DNA of 56,674 nucleotides from Marinihelvus fidelis (GCF_008725655.1 NZ_VYXP01000014.1:1-56674), one strand, 5' to 3'. Counted from the first letter of the stretch, positions 29,004 through 37,163 are shown. Made by a program: numbers and translations. Notes: generated by a model not told the origin, from the letters alone.

Positions 29004-30203
29004 ATGACCCCGGAAAGCGCACGCGAACTGTTGACCAACCTGGTTCGCCCGGAAACCTACGACTCGTTCATGGACGGCTATGTCGGCCGCCGCTTCCTGC
29101 ATGCGCGCAGTGGTGATAATGCGCTCGCGGGGATCATCGGCCCTGACCCCGCCGCCACCATTCTCGACGCCCATGACCGCTTTGCGCACACCCTGACCTG
29201 CCACTCGGGCTCGGCCCAGGTGCCGTCACCACGGGCGCGCCGGGTGGCCGACCGCGACGGGTTCGCCGCTTTGCTGGCCGAATATCACCAGGCCCGCTAT
29301 ACCGTGCGTATCCCCGACGCGACGACGTTGTCACCGGAACTGGCGCGCCTGTGCCGGGCGCTGGAAATGCTGTTCGAGAACCCGGCCAGTGCCGCGATCT
29401 TCTGGAGCACCGACGGCCTGGACGCGCCGGTGCACCATGACGAATACGACATCCTGATCATCCAGCTGGCGGGCAGCAAACAGTGGTACATCTCCAGCGA
29501 TGCGCCGACGCTGCCCAATACCTGGAAAGGCGCCGGCGAGCCCGCGCCGCCGCTACCCAACTACCGCACCGTGGACGTGGTGGCCGGCGACGTGCTGTAC
29601 CTGCCACGCGGAACGGCCCACACCGTGAAGTCGACGACGGAGTCGATCCATTTATCCATTGGTTTCCTGCCGGTCACGGTGCGCCAGGCGCTGATTGCCA
29701 TGGTCGACGCGATGGCGGAAGCCAACCTGCCACTGCGCACCGGGGCCACAACCCGCGCCGACGCGCTGGCGCTGGACCGGCAGGGCGGACTGGGCGAGGT
29801 GGCGCAGCATGTGCGCACAGCCCTGTCGCAACTGCAGCAGGCCGGCGGTAGCGACGCCTATGTTCGCGATGCGATGGCCAGGCGCCGAGCGCGCCTGATC
29901 GAGGATATGCCGCGGCTGGCCAGGAACGACGCGCCCGCCCCGCAACTCCAGCCCCAGACACGACTGCACCATCACCCGCTGGCGATGGCGCAATTACTGG
30001 CGACCCCGCAGGTCGCCGATCTCAGGTTACCGGGTGACCGGGTGCTGACTCACCCCGGCGCGACGCCCGCGCTGCAGTGGATCATCGGCCAGCCGGAGTT
30101 CGTGATCGCCGACATCCCCGGGGGTCTGCCCGACGAGGTCAAGCTGGCGCTCGCCGGGCGGCTGGTCGCCAGCGGCTACCTGGAGCCTGTCAGCGGCGAA
30201 TGA
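29004..30203 (+). CDS. JmjC/cupin-4-type oxygenase, related to ribosomal oxygenases
   Basis: A 399-residue predicted Fe(II)/2-oxoglutarate enzyme. The iron site is HHD in PVHHDEYDILIIQLAGSKQW (about 140-159), with the distal His in LYLPRGTAHTV (about 194-204). The C-terminal third is helical and ends with a winged-helix-like segment (VIADIPGGLPDEVKLALAGRL), the layout of RoxA-type 50S protein hydroxylases. Similarity outside the core looks low, so it is probably a paralog with another target. Starts nine bases after the P4H-like gene. Its end overlaps the convergent DUF4097 gene by 14 bases. Confidence 0.78.
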   Translation: MTPESARELLTNLVRPETYDSFMDGYVGRRFLHARSGDNALAGIIGPDPAATILDAHDRFAHTLTCHSGSAQVPSPRARRVADRDGFAALLAEYHQARYTVRIPDATTLSPELARLCRALEMLFENPASAAIFWSTDGLDAPVHHDEYDILIIQLAGSKQWYISSDAPTLPNTWKGAGEPAPPLPNYRTVDVVAGDVLYLPRGTAHTVKSTTESIHLSIGFLPVTVRQALIAMVDAMAEANLPLRTGATTRADALALDRQGGLGEVAQHVRTALSQLQQAGGSDAYVRDAMARRRARLIEDMPRLARNDAPAPQLQPQTRLHHHPLAMAQLLATPQVADLRLPGDRVLTHPGATPALQWIIGQPEFVIADIPGGLPDEVKLALAGRLVASGYLEPVSGE

Positions 30204-31062
30204 TCTCGACGTCACCGCTGAAGCTCTCGACGCGGATGGTGGCACCACCTTCGCCGGCGACATGCTGCAAGCGCGTGCCCGGGCCATGACCGGGGCGTTC
30301 CGGCTCACCGAAGTCACTGCGAATATCACCGCTGAATGACTGCGCACGGATCTCCGCGCCCTGTTCGCGCGGCAGGTAGAGGTAGGCGTCGCCACTCATG
30401 GTCTCAAGGGTGACCCGGCCGCCACGCTCAACCGCCAGCGACAGTTCCAGGTTGCCGGACACCGATTCAAACTGGCCACGGCTGAACGAACCGCCGCGAA
30501 CATGGGCGTCACCGGAAACGACTTTCACATCCAGTGCGCCGCTGACGCCGTCCAGCTCGATGTCGCCGGAAACCGTCTCCGCCGAGGTACGAACGGAAGC
30601 CCCGGTGAAATTGACATCACCACTGACCGATGACAGGTCCAGTGACTGGGTCTCCGCGACCACCTCCAGGTCACCGCTCACGGTCTCGATATCCAGGCGC
30701 GCGCCTTTCGACCCCGTTACGGTGATGTCCGCACTGACACCATGCAACGACAGGCTGGCACCCTGGGGCACCATCAGGTAGAGGTCGGAATCGTCGACGT
30801 TGCCGTGCCGGCCTTTCGACCGTGGCTTGACCTCGATCCGCACATCGCCGCCCGAGGCGTCGACGCGCAATTCGGACCCGTCACCGAGATCGCCGGTCAG
30901 GTGCAGTTCGTTCCTGTCCCAGGTCGCTACTTCGATTTCGCCGGCAATGTTGGTCACGCTGACTGTTCCGTCAGCGGCCATATCACGGCGCTCTTCGATG
31001 TCGTCGCCGGCCACCGCGGCCATCGGCAACGTCAGTGCCAGCACCCATACCATCTTCATCAT
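30190..31062 (-). CDS. DUF4097 beta-strand repeat exported protein
   Basis: Exported 290-residue protein with a short signal peptide ending near AVAGDD. The mature part is a run of about ten repeated beta units with the signature VSGD or FSGD (for example ETVSGDLEVVAE, SSVSGDVNFTGA, ESFSGDVEIIRR), predicted to form a right-handed beta helix. DUF4097 proteins often follow ECF sigma or PspC-like genes; their role is unproven but probably envelope-related. The start overlaps the stop of the anti-sigma-like gene (ATGA), with GGAGAG before it. Last gene of the sigma operon. Confidence 0.88.
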   Translation of the reverse strand: MMKMVWVLALTLPMAAVAGDDIEERRDMAADGTVSVTNIAGEIEVATWDRNELHLTGDLGDGSELRVDASGGDVRIEVKPRSKGRHGNVDDSDLYLMVPQGASLSLHGVSADITVTGSKGARLDIETVSGDLEVVAETQSLDLSSVSGDVNFTGASVRTSAETVSGDIELDGVSGALDVKVVSGDAHVRGGSFSRGQFESVSGNLELSLAVERGGRVTLETMSGDAYLYLPREQGAEIRAQSFSGDIRSDFGEPERPGHGPGTRLQHVAGEGGATIRVESFSGDVEIIRR

Positions 31063-31619
31063 GTATCTCTCCTGCTGTTCTGGTCCAGCATGTGTAGTTG
31101 TCTCATGAAATCGAGCTGTTGCCCACGCAGATCGAGCAGTTTTTCACCCAGGTACGGGTTATCCGGGTGCTCGTCGAGCGCGGTCAGCAATGCCGTTTCT
31201 GCCTGCAGCAGTGCATTCCAGCTGGCTTCCAGCTCTTCCTGCGCCTGCGGCGTCAGCAGGGTTGGCGCCACGCCAACCGTGGTAAAGCCTTTCCATTCGG
31301 CCAGGTATTCCTGCTCCGCCGCGCGCAGCGCCACCGCCACTGCGGGGTCACCGGGGTTGAAGGCCATCGTGGGCGCTGCGGCCGGGCCCGGGCCCTGCCG
31401 GCCCAGCAACAGGCCCGCGGCGAAGGCGAAGGCCACGGAAGCCGCCAGCGCCGGCCAGCGCATCCTGCGCGCGCCGGCACCGGGCTGCTGCCCCGCACGC
31501 GGCTCCAGCCTGGACTCGATGCCCGGCCAGAGGTCGCGCCCCGGCGGCAAGTCCGCGGGCAGCTGTGCGAGCGCGTCGCGCCAGGCCCCCGGGCTGTTGT
31601 GTCCTGTGTCATTCATCAT
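31059..31619 (-). CDS. Putative membrane anti-sigma factor
   Basis: A 186-residue protein in the usual anti-sigma position directly behind an ECF sigma gene. The N-terminal part (about 1-55) is short and charged with WRDALAQLPADLPPGRDLWPGIESRLEP; a single membrane helix follows (WPALAASVAFAFAAGLLLG, about 55-73). The C-terminal 110 residues are helical and would be periplasmic. No zinc-binding HxxxCxxC is present, so it is not the ZAS class. The start MMNDTG at 31619 lies 13 bases after the sigma stop. Function is inferred from position and topology. Confidence 0.7.
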   Translation of the reverse strand: MMNDTGHNSPGAWRDALAQLPADLPPGRDLWPGIESRLEPRAGQQPGAGARRMRWPALAASVAFAFAAGLLLGRQGPGPAAAPTMAFNPGDPAVAVALRAAEQEYLAEWKGFTTVGVAPTLLTPQAQEELEASWNALLQAETALLTALDEHPDNPYLGEKLLDLRGQQLDFMRQLHMLDQNSRRDT

Positions 31620-31632
31620 CGCATCTCTGTGT

Positions 31633-32226
31633 TCAATCCGTATTCGGGCTTTCTTCGCCATCTGGCAGGCCCAGGGCCTGGCGGACGAGGTTTCGGGCCC
31701 GGTGCAACTGCGCCTTCGAGGAGCCCACCGCCATGCCGGTCATCTCGGCGATTTCCTGGTGGCGGTAACCTTCCACGTCGTACAGCACCAGCACCGACCG
31801 GGCCCTCTCGGGCAGCGCCGCGATGGCCTGCTCCAGGTCCGCTCGCAATGGCGCGGAAACATCCCGGTCGCCCATCGCGGTTCGTTCGGTCATCTCGTCC
31901 GCCGGCGTTTCGTGGCCGACCCGCCTCAGGCGGATCCGCCGGTCACTCAGCGCAACATTGGCGGCCAGGCGGTGCATCCAGGTGCCGAACGCGCTCTTGC
32001 CTTCGAACAGGTCCAGCTTGTTCCACGCCCTGACGAACGATTCCTGCACCAGGTCCTCGGCGAGCGCCGTGTCATGACCGCACAAGCGCCAGCACAGGGC
32101 GTGGATTCGGCCGGCGTGCGCACGGTACAAGCGCTCGAACGCGGCCTGGTCACCGGCGCGGGCGCAGTCCACCAGGCGGGACTCTTCGTCCCGCTCCATC
32201 GCCATGTCCATCGGCTGGACTGTCAT
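31633..32226 (-). CDS. RNA polymerase sigma factor, ECF (RpoE-like) family
   Basis: A 197-residue ECF sigma. Region 2 is visible in FERLYRAHAGRIHALCWRL and LAEDLVQESFVRAWNKLDLFEGKSAFGTWMHRLAANV. Region 4 lies in ALPERARSVLVLYDVEGYRHQEIAEMTGMAVGSSKAQLHRARNLVRQAL, with the helix-turn-helix IAEMTGMAVGSSKAQLHRA. Start 32226 is preferred because GGGAGG stands eight bases upstream; an ATG 18 bases earlier has no such site. First gene of the three-gene sigma, anti-sigma-like and DUF4097 operon. Likely controls an envelope response; targets cannot be read here. Confidence 0.92.
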   Translation of the reverse strand: MTVQPMDMAMERDEESRLVDCARAGDQAAFERLYRAHAGRIHALCWRLCGHDTALAEDLVQESFVRAWNKLDLFEGKSAFGTWMHRLAANVALSDRRIRLRRVGHETPADEMTERTAMGDRDVSAPLRADLEQAIAALPERARSVLVLYDVEGYRHQEIAEMTGMAVGSSKAQLHRARNLVRQALGLPDGEESPNTD

Positions 32227-32288
32227 CGCCTGCGCGCCTCCCATGAACCCTTAGACATCGGTTATGGCCGGGCGGTTTAAACGTGGAT

Positions 32289-32861
32289 TCAAGATCCGGG
32301 GATGAGCGTTTCGATCACGTGCTCAACGTAAGCCGAGTACTCTTCGCTGGAAAAAACGGGCGCCTGGTGCTGGCTCTGCAGTTGCAGGAAGCCCAGGTAA
32401 ACGGAGTAGGTCAGGCGCGCCCGGTGGGCCGCGCCGGTGTCATCCATGCCAAGCTCGCTGAAAGCACGGGCGATCTCGGCCATGCGCCGGTTGGCGACCC
32501 GTTCGAGCACCGGCTCGACCTGGGGGTGGTCGGCCGCGGAACACAGGGCGCGATAGACATCGTGGGTGAACCGCTCGCGGCTGACGCCATGGATAAAGGC
32601 CACCAGGCGTTCGCGCGGGTCTTCAATCGCGCCCATCGACGCTGCCAGGTTACGCGCGTCATGCGCTTCCCATCGTTCCAGCGCCTGCTCAAGCAGGGAC
32701 TCGCGCCCACTGAAATGCCAGTAGAAGCTGCCCTTGGTGATGCCCATGCGGCGGGCGAGCGGCTCCACGGCCAGGGCCGTCACGCCCTCTTCAGCGATCA
32801 CCGCCAGGGCTTCGTGTTCCCAGTCCACGGCGGACAGGGTATTTCGCTTGGGCCGGCTCAC
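32289..32861 (-). CDS. TetR-family transcriptional regulator
   Basis: A 190-residue repressor. The N-terminal helix-turn-helix is VTALAVEPLARRMGITKGSFYWHFSGRESLLEQAL (about 26-60), the rest the ligand-binding helical domain. The GTG at 32861 has AGGTAG five bases upstream; an ATG 12 codons earlier (32897) lacks a ribosome site and adds a non-family head. It is divergent from fadE, and an inverted repeat overlaps the fadE -10 region, so it probably represses fatty-acid beta-oxidation until an acyl-CoA relieves it. That function is inferred from context. Confidence 0.85.
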   Translation of the reverse strand: MSRPKRNTLSAVDWEHEALAVIAEEGVTALAVEPLARRMGITKGSFYWHFSGRESLLEQALERWEAHDARNLAASMGAIEDPRERLVAFIHGVSRERFTHDVYRALCSAADHPQVEPVLERVANRRMAEIARAFSELGMDDTGAAHRARLTYSVYLGFLQLQSQHQAPVFSSEEYSAYVEHVIETLIPGS

Positions 32862-32926
32862 TTGGCTACCTGCGCTCCCATGAATGAAGACCGCCATTGT
32901 GGAGAAACCCGGCGGTCGATACCAGT

Positions 32927-32948
32927 ATAGCGGCCCGGTCGCCGCTAT
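32927..32948. promoter_or_regulatory. Inverted repeat upstream of the TetR gene
   Basis: ATAGCGG and CCGCTAT flank eight bases in the tetR/fadE divergent region. It could be a TetR autoregulatory site or a small hairpin; its sequence differs from the site on the fadE promoter. Confidence 0.3.
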
Positions 32949-32957
32949 CACCTTGTC

Positions 32958-32997
32958 TTGACAGCGGCTTCCGCGTTTTCCATACTCATGCGTATGG
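32958..32997 (+). promoter_or_regulatory. fadE promoter with overlapping operator-like palindrome
   Basis: TTGACA at 32958-32963 and CATACT at 32981-32986 are 17 bases apart. The palindrome CCATAC-N6-GTATGG (32980-32997) covers the -10 box. A TetR dimer from the divergent gene bound here would occlude polymerase. Confidence 0.6.
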
Positions 32998-33036
32998 TAA
33001 CTGCGACGATGTCGCCAAAATGATCGGGTGACCCCC

Positions 33037-35514
33037 ATGACCTGGATTCTGCTGCTCGCCCTACTGGGCGTTTCTCTGGCCTGCGCGTTTCGCGGGCTGT
33101 CCCTGCGTACCTGGACCATCGCCCTGGGTGTCACGCTGTTGGCGTTCTGGCTGTTCACACCGGTCACCCTGTTAACAACGGTGGTCATCGCCCTGGTCCT
33201 CGGCGCCCCGCTAGCCGTGCTCAACCACACGCCCTGGCGCCAGCAGTGGCTGACCGCGCCGTTCCTGGCCAAGTACCGCAAGATGCTGCCGGACCTGTCG
33301 GACACCGAGGTGGCCGCCATGGAAGCCGGCACCGTGGGCTGGGATGGCCAGCTGTTTTCCGGCGCGCCCGACTGGAACGAGTTGCTGAGCACGCCGTGGG
33401 CCACGCTCACCGACGAAGAGCAGGCCTTCCTGGACGGCCCCGTCGAAACCCTCTGCGCGATGATCGATGACTGGGAAATCACCCACGTCGAGGCCGATAT
33501 CCCGGAGCGCATCTGGGACTACATCAAGGCCGAGCGCTTCTTTGGCATGATCATCCCGCGCGAGTATGGTGGCCTGGGCTTCTCCGCCATGGCGCACCGC
33601 GCGGTCTTGCAGAAGGTATCGACGGCCAGCGCGGTGGTCGGCGCGACCGTCGCGGTGCCGAATTCGCTGGGACCGGGCGAACTGATCCTTCACTACGGCA
33701 CCGACAAGCAGAAAACACATTACCTGCCGCGGCTGGCCCGCGGCGAGGAAATTCCGTGCTTCGGGCTGACCACGCCGTCCGCCGGCTCCGACGCAACCTC
33801 GATTGCCGACTATGGCATCGTCTGCGAGCGCGAAGTCGACGGCAAGAAGGTCCTGGGCATGCGCCTGACCTTTGACAAGCGCTACATCACGCTGGCGCCG
33901 GTCGCCACGGTCATTGGCCTGGCCTTCCGCCTGTATGACCCGGACGGCCTGCTGGGCGACACCGAGGACCTGGGCATCAGCCTGGCACTGGTGCCCCGCG
34001 ACACCGAGGGCATGGACATTGGCCGCCGGCACTTCCCGCTGAACGTGCCGTTCCAGAACGGACCGATCCGCGGCCAGGATGTGTTCGTGCCGCTGGATGC
34101 GCTGATTGGTGGTTCAGCCATGGCCGGCAAGGGCTGGAAGATGCTGGTGGAAGCCCTGTCCGTCGGCCGCGGCATTACCTTGCCGTCATCGTCCACCGGC
34201 GGCGCCAAGATCTGCGCGCTGGCGACAGGCGCCTACGCCCGCATCCGCCGCCAGTTCAACCTGCCCATCGGTCGTTTCGAAGGCGTCGAGGAAGCCCTGG
34301 CCCGCATCGCCGGCAAAACCTACATGATTTCAGCCATGTCGCGCATGACCGCCAGCGCCGTTGACCGCGGCGAACGGCCTTCCGTGCCATCGGCGATTGC
34401 CAAGTACCACGCCACCGAGGGCTCGCGCGAGATCATCACCGACGCCATGGACATCCACGGCGGCAAGGGCATCATCCTGGGGCCGCGTAACTACCTGGGG
34501 CGCGGCTGGCAGGGCTCGCCCATCTGGATCACCGTGGAAGGCGCCAACATCCTGACCCGTAACATGATGATCTTCGGCCAGGGCGCGATTCGCTGCCATC
34601 CCTATGTGCTGAAGGAAATGCAGGCCGCGCGCCTGGACGATGACCGGCAACGGCTGAATGAATTCGATCGCCTGCTGTGGGCGCATGTCGGTTTCTCTAT
34701 CCGCAACGCGGTCAGGAGCGTGCTGCTGGGCCTGAGCTTCGGCCGCCTGGCCGGCGCCCCCGAGCGCCGCGACGCCCGCCTCGCCGGCTACTACCGGCGC
34801 CTGTCTCGCTACTCGTCCGCTTTGGCGTTCTGCGCCGACCTGGCCATGCTGACCCTGGGCGGCAAGCTGAAACAGAAAGAGCGCCTTTCGGCCCGGCTGG
34901 GTGACGTTCTCAGCCACCTGTACATGGGCTCGGCCGTGCTCTATCGCTTCGAGGCGGAAGGCCGGCCGCACGCAGACCTGCCGCTGGTCGCCTGGGTCAT
35001 GCACCACGGCGCCCATGAAATGCAAAAAGCGCTGGGTGGGTTCGCCGATAACTTCCCGAACCGCTGGATTGCGGCACTGGTCCGCCTGGTCGTATTCCCG
35101 CTGGGCCGCTGGGAGCGTGCGCCGGGCGACCGCCTGAGCCATCGCGCAGCACAATTGCTGCTATCACCTTCGGAAGTGCGTGACCGCCTGACGCGCGGCA
35201 TCTATATCCCCGACTCCACCGACAACCCGATCGGACTGATGGAGCACGCGCTGCCGCAGGTGATCGCGGCAGAGCCCATCGAGCGCAAACTGCAGAAGGC
35301 CGTCAAGGCCGGTGAAGTGGACGGATTGCAATTCGCCGACCGCCTGGCGGACGCGGTCGAAAAGGGGGTGTTAAGCGAGACCGAGGCCAGGACCCTGGCC
35401 CAGGTGCAAACCATGGTGGCGGAAATCATCGCCGTCGACGACTTCGACCCCGAAGACCTGCGCGCCAGGCCCTCGACCGGAGCCAACACCGAAGGCGAAC
35501 GCCTGGCCAGCTAA
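33037..35514 (+). CDS. fadE: Acyl-CoA dehydrogenase, FadE type
   Basis: First step of fatty-acid beta-oxidation: FAD-dependent alpha,beta-dehydrogenation of acyl-CoA. The 825-residue length matches the large FadE class (about 815) and not the 380-residue short class. Two N-terminal membrane segments (about 2-18 and 25-60) precede the N-terminal and middle dehydrogenase domains (GMIIPREYGGLGFSAMAH, PCFGLTTPSAGSDA) and the C-terminal helical domain (DIHGGKGIILGP, TVEGANILTRNMMIFGQGA). The ATG at 33037 is preferred over an in-frame GTG at 33028 because GGGTG precedes it. Controlled by the divergent TetR gene by inference. Confidence 0.95.
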   Translation: MTWILLLALLGVSLACAFRGLSLRTWTIALGVTLLAFWLFTPVTLLTTVVIALVLGAPLAVLNHTPWRQQWLTAPFLAKYRKMLPDLSDTEVAAMEAGTVGWDGQLFSGAPDWNELLSTPWATLTDEEQAFLDGPVETLCAMIDDWEITHVEADIPERIWDYIKAERFFGMIIPREYGGLGFSAMAHRAVLQKVSTASAVVGATVAVPNSLGPGELILHYGTDKQKTHYLPRLARGEEIPCFGLTTPSAGSDATSIADYGIVCEREVDGKKVLGMRLTFDKRYITLAPVATVIGLAFRLYDPDGLLGDTEDLGISLALVPRDTEGMDIGRRHFPLNVPFQNGPIRGQDVFVPLDALIGGSAMAGKGWKMLVEALSVGRGITLPSSSTGGAKICALATGAYARIRRQFNLPIGRFEGVEEALARIAGKTYMISAMSRMTASAVDRGERPSVPSAIAKYHATEGSREIITDAMDIHGGKGIILGPRNYLGRGWQGSPIWITVEGANILTRNMMIFGQGAIRCHPYVLKEMQAARLDDDRQRLNEFDRLLWAHVGFSIRNAVRSVLLGLSFGRLAGAPERRDARLAGYYRRLSRYSSALAFCADLAMLTLGGKLKQKERLSARLGDVLSHLYMGSAVLYRFEAEGRPHADLPLVAWVMHHGAHEMQKALGGFADNFPNRWIAALVRLVVFPLGRWERAPGDRLSHRAAQLLLSPSEVRDRLTRGIYIPDSTDNPIGLMEHALPQVIAAEPIERKLQKAVKAGEVDGLQFADRLADAVEKGVLSETEARTLAQVQTMVAEIIAVDDFDPEDLRARPSTGANTEGERLAS

Positions 35515-35519
35515 CTAAC

Positions 35520-35561
35520 CCGTCACCTGTTACCCGTCACGCGTCACGCGTCACGCGTCAC
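35520..35561 (+). repeat. Six tandem 7-base units between fadE and sufT
   Basis: Units CCGTCAC, CTGTTAC, CCGTCAC, then three perfect GCGTCAC. They fill the space between the two convergent stop codons, hence slippage-prone and probably neutral. Confidence 0.8.
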
Positions 35562-35563
35562 CA

Positions 35564-36115
35564 TCAAAGCATGCCCGTCTCGAGGCGGGCGGCTTCCGTC
35601 ATCATCATGTGGTTCCACGGCGGGTCGAACACCAGGTCGACATCGACGGTGTTGATGGTGGGAATCAGCGCGATCTTGGAACGCACGTCCTCCACCAGGA
35701 TCGGCCCCATGCCACAGCCTGGGGCGGTAAGCGTCATTTCGACATGGACATCGCGCTGGCCGTTACCGGCGCGGCTGATATCACAGGTGTAAACCAGACC
35801 CAGGTCGACGATGTTGACCGGAATTTCCGGGTCATAGCAGGTGCGCATCTGGTCCCAGACCAGTTTTTCAACATCTTCCTCGGTCGCGTCGTCGGACAGG
35901 GATGGCGGCTGCACGGGCTCACGCCCGATGGCATCGGCGTCGGTGCCGGCCACCCGGAACAGGTTGCCATCCACGAACACGGTAAAACTACCGCCCAGCG
36001 CCTGGGTGATGTAGCCGACGGCGCCCACGGGCATGGTCACGGGGTCACCCGAAGGGATCATCACGACCTCGCAATCGCGTTCAAATTGGCAGGGCTGGCT
36101 GGTCTGGGAAAACAT
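35564..36115 (-). CDS. sufT: SufT family Fe-S assembly protein (DUF59/MIP18)
   Basis: Accessory factor of iron-sulfur cluster maturation. From the ATG at 36115 it has 183 residues. An N-terminal SufT-specific region with EVVMIPSGDPVTMPVGAVGYITQALGGSFTV (about 16-46) precedes the DUF59 domain, with MRTCYDPEIPVNIVDLGLVY (about 90-109) and the conserved cysteine motif LTAPGCGMGPIL (about 127-138) and the end FDPPWNHMMMTEAARLETG. An open extension to 36205 is unsupported. It sits beside bacterioferritin and bfd, in line with an iron-handling cluster, though the rest of suf is elsewhere. Confidence 0.9.
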   Translation of the reverse strand: MFSQTSQPCQFERDCEVVMIPSGDPVTMPVGAVGYITQALGGSFTVFVDGNLFRVAGTDADAIGREPVQPPSLSDDATEEDVEKLVWDQMRTCYDPEIPVNIVDLGLVYTCDISRAGNGQRDVHVEMTLTAPGCGMGPILVEDVRSKIALIPTINTVDVDLVFDPPWNHMMMTEAARLETGML

Positions 36116-36218
36116 GGTGCGCCACGGATTGGGTATGCCGATAAGATGCGGCTGATGACGCGTTGAATCAAGTGGCAGGGAAGCAGGCGCGCGCGTGGCG
36201 CGCACGCCTGCCGTACCG

Positions 36219-36686
36219 TCAGCTCATCTTCGACTGCAGGTAGTTCTGCACACCCACCTTGTCGATCAGGCTGAGCTGGGTTTCCAGCCAGTCCACGTGC
36301 TCTTCCTCGGACTCCAGGATGCTCTCGAACAGTTCGCGGCTGACGTAATCCTGGCTGGTTTCGCTGTAGGCGATGGCTTCGCGCAGCAGCGGAATGGCAT
36401 CCATTTCCAGCTTCAGGTCGCACTCGAGCATTTCCTTGACGTTCTCGCCGATGCGCAGCTTGCCCAGGTCCTGCAGGTTCGGCAGGCCCTCGAGTAACAG
36501 GATGCGCTCGATGAGCTGGTCGGCATGCTTCATCTCGTCGATGGATTCTTCGTACTCGTGCTCGGCCAGTTCCTTCAGGCCCATGTCCTTGAACATGCGC
36601 GAGTGCAGGAAATACTGGTTAATCGCGGTCAGCTCATTGTAGAGCGCACGATTGAGGAATTCGATGACTTTCTTGTCGCCTTTCAT
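36219..36686 (-). CDS. bfr: Bacterioferritin
   Basis: Heme-containing 24-subunit iron store, 155 residues. The diiron ligands match E. coli Bfr numbering: Glu18 ([10 protein letters not shown]), Glu51 and His54 (DEMKHAD), then Glu and His in ESEEEHVDW. The axial heme Met52 is present in DEMKHAD. The ATG at 36686 with AGAAGG/GGAGA upstream is preferred over an open stretch to 36755. bfd lies 151 bases upstream on the same strand, with Fur-like half sites around 36776-36800. Bfd would reduce and release the stored iron. Confidence 0.96.
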   Translation of the reverse strand: MKGDKKVIEFLNRALYNELTAINQYFLHSRMFKDMGLKELAEHEYEESIDEMKHADQLIERILLLEGLPNLQDLGKLRIGENVKEMLECDLKLEMDAIPLLREAIAYSETSQDYVSRELFESILESEEEHVDWLETQLSLIDKVGVQNYLQSKMS

Positions 36687-36837
36687 GGTGACCTTCTCCG
36701 GTTTCAATACGTCCATCCGGCGCGAAACACGCCGTGCTGGGCGAACTATAGCCAAGCCTTCAACGGCCTGAAGAAATGAGAATGGTTAGTGAATGAGAAC
36801 GACTTACGGACTGGACCAGGGAACGGCCCGAAGTACC

Positions 36838-37047
36838 TCAGCCCAGGGCGGGCTCCGGCACGAGTTTGAGCACTTCGCCCGAGCCGGACATGGCCTCGCC
36901 CAGGACCTCGACCGCAGTGCTGGTGCATCGACCGCAGGTGATGCTGCAGCCGGTACGACTGGACAGCTGGTTGAGGTCGCGAACGCCTTCCTTCACGGCA
37001 GCGTGAATATCGGAATCGGTAACGGCGTTGCAGAGGCAGACGTACAT
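36838..37047 (-). CDS. bfd: Bacterioferritin-associated ferredoxin
   Basis: [2Fe-2S] protein of 69 residues that hands electrons to bacterioferritin so that iron leaves as Fe(II). It starts MYVCLCNAVTD, with Cys4 and Cys6, and has the second pair in GCSITCGRC (CxxC). The family length is about 64. It is divergent from a FecA-like receptor, and the gap between them has a Fur-box-like palindrome 24 bases upstream of this start. In iron-poor conditions it would be derepressed to mobilise iron, consistent with Bfd in other bacteria. Confidence 0.95.
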   Translation of the reverse strand: MYVCLCNAVTDSDIHAAVKEGVRDLNQLSSRTGCSITCGRCTSTAVEVLGEAMSGSGEVLKLVPEPALG

Positions 37048-37070
37048 AATGCCTGTATCTTAGTTGTGAA

Positions 37071-37085
37071 TGAGAATGATTGTCA
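37071..37085. promoter_or_regulatory. Fur-box-like operator between bfd and the FecA-like receptor
   Basis: TGAGAATGATTGTCA agrees with the 7-1-7 Fur consensus at 12 of 14 non-central positions. A partial second site in the opposite sense (AATCATTCTC) lies at 37126-37135. It would make both divergent genes iron-repressed. Confidence 0.7.
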
Positions 37086-37163
37086 ATACCTATCAAGCCG
37101 TCTAGAATGCGCCCTGCTGAACGCGAATCATTCTCAAACGACACCTGTCCGTACCAAAATCCT

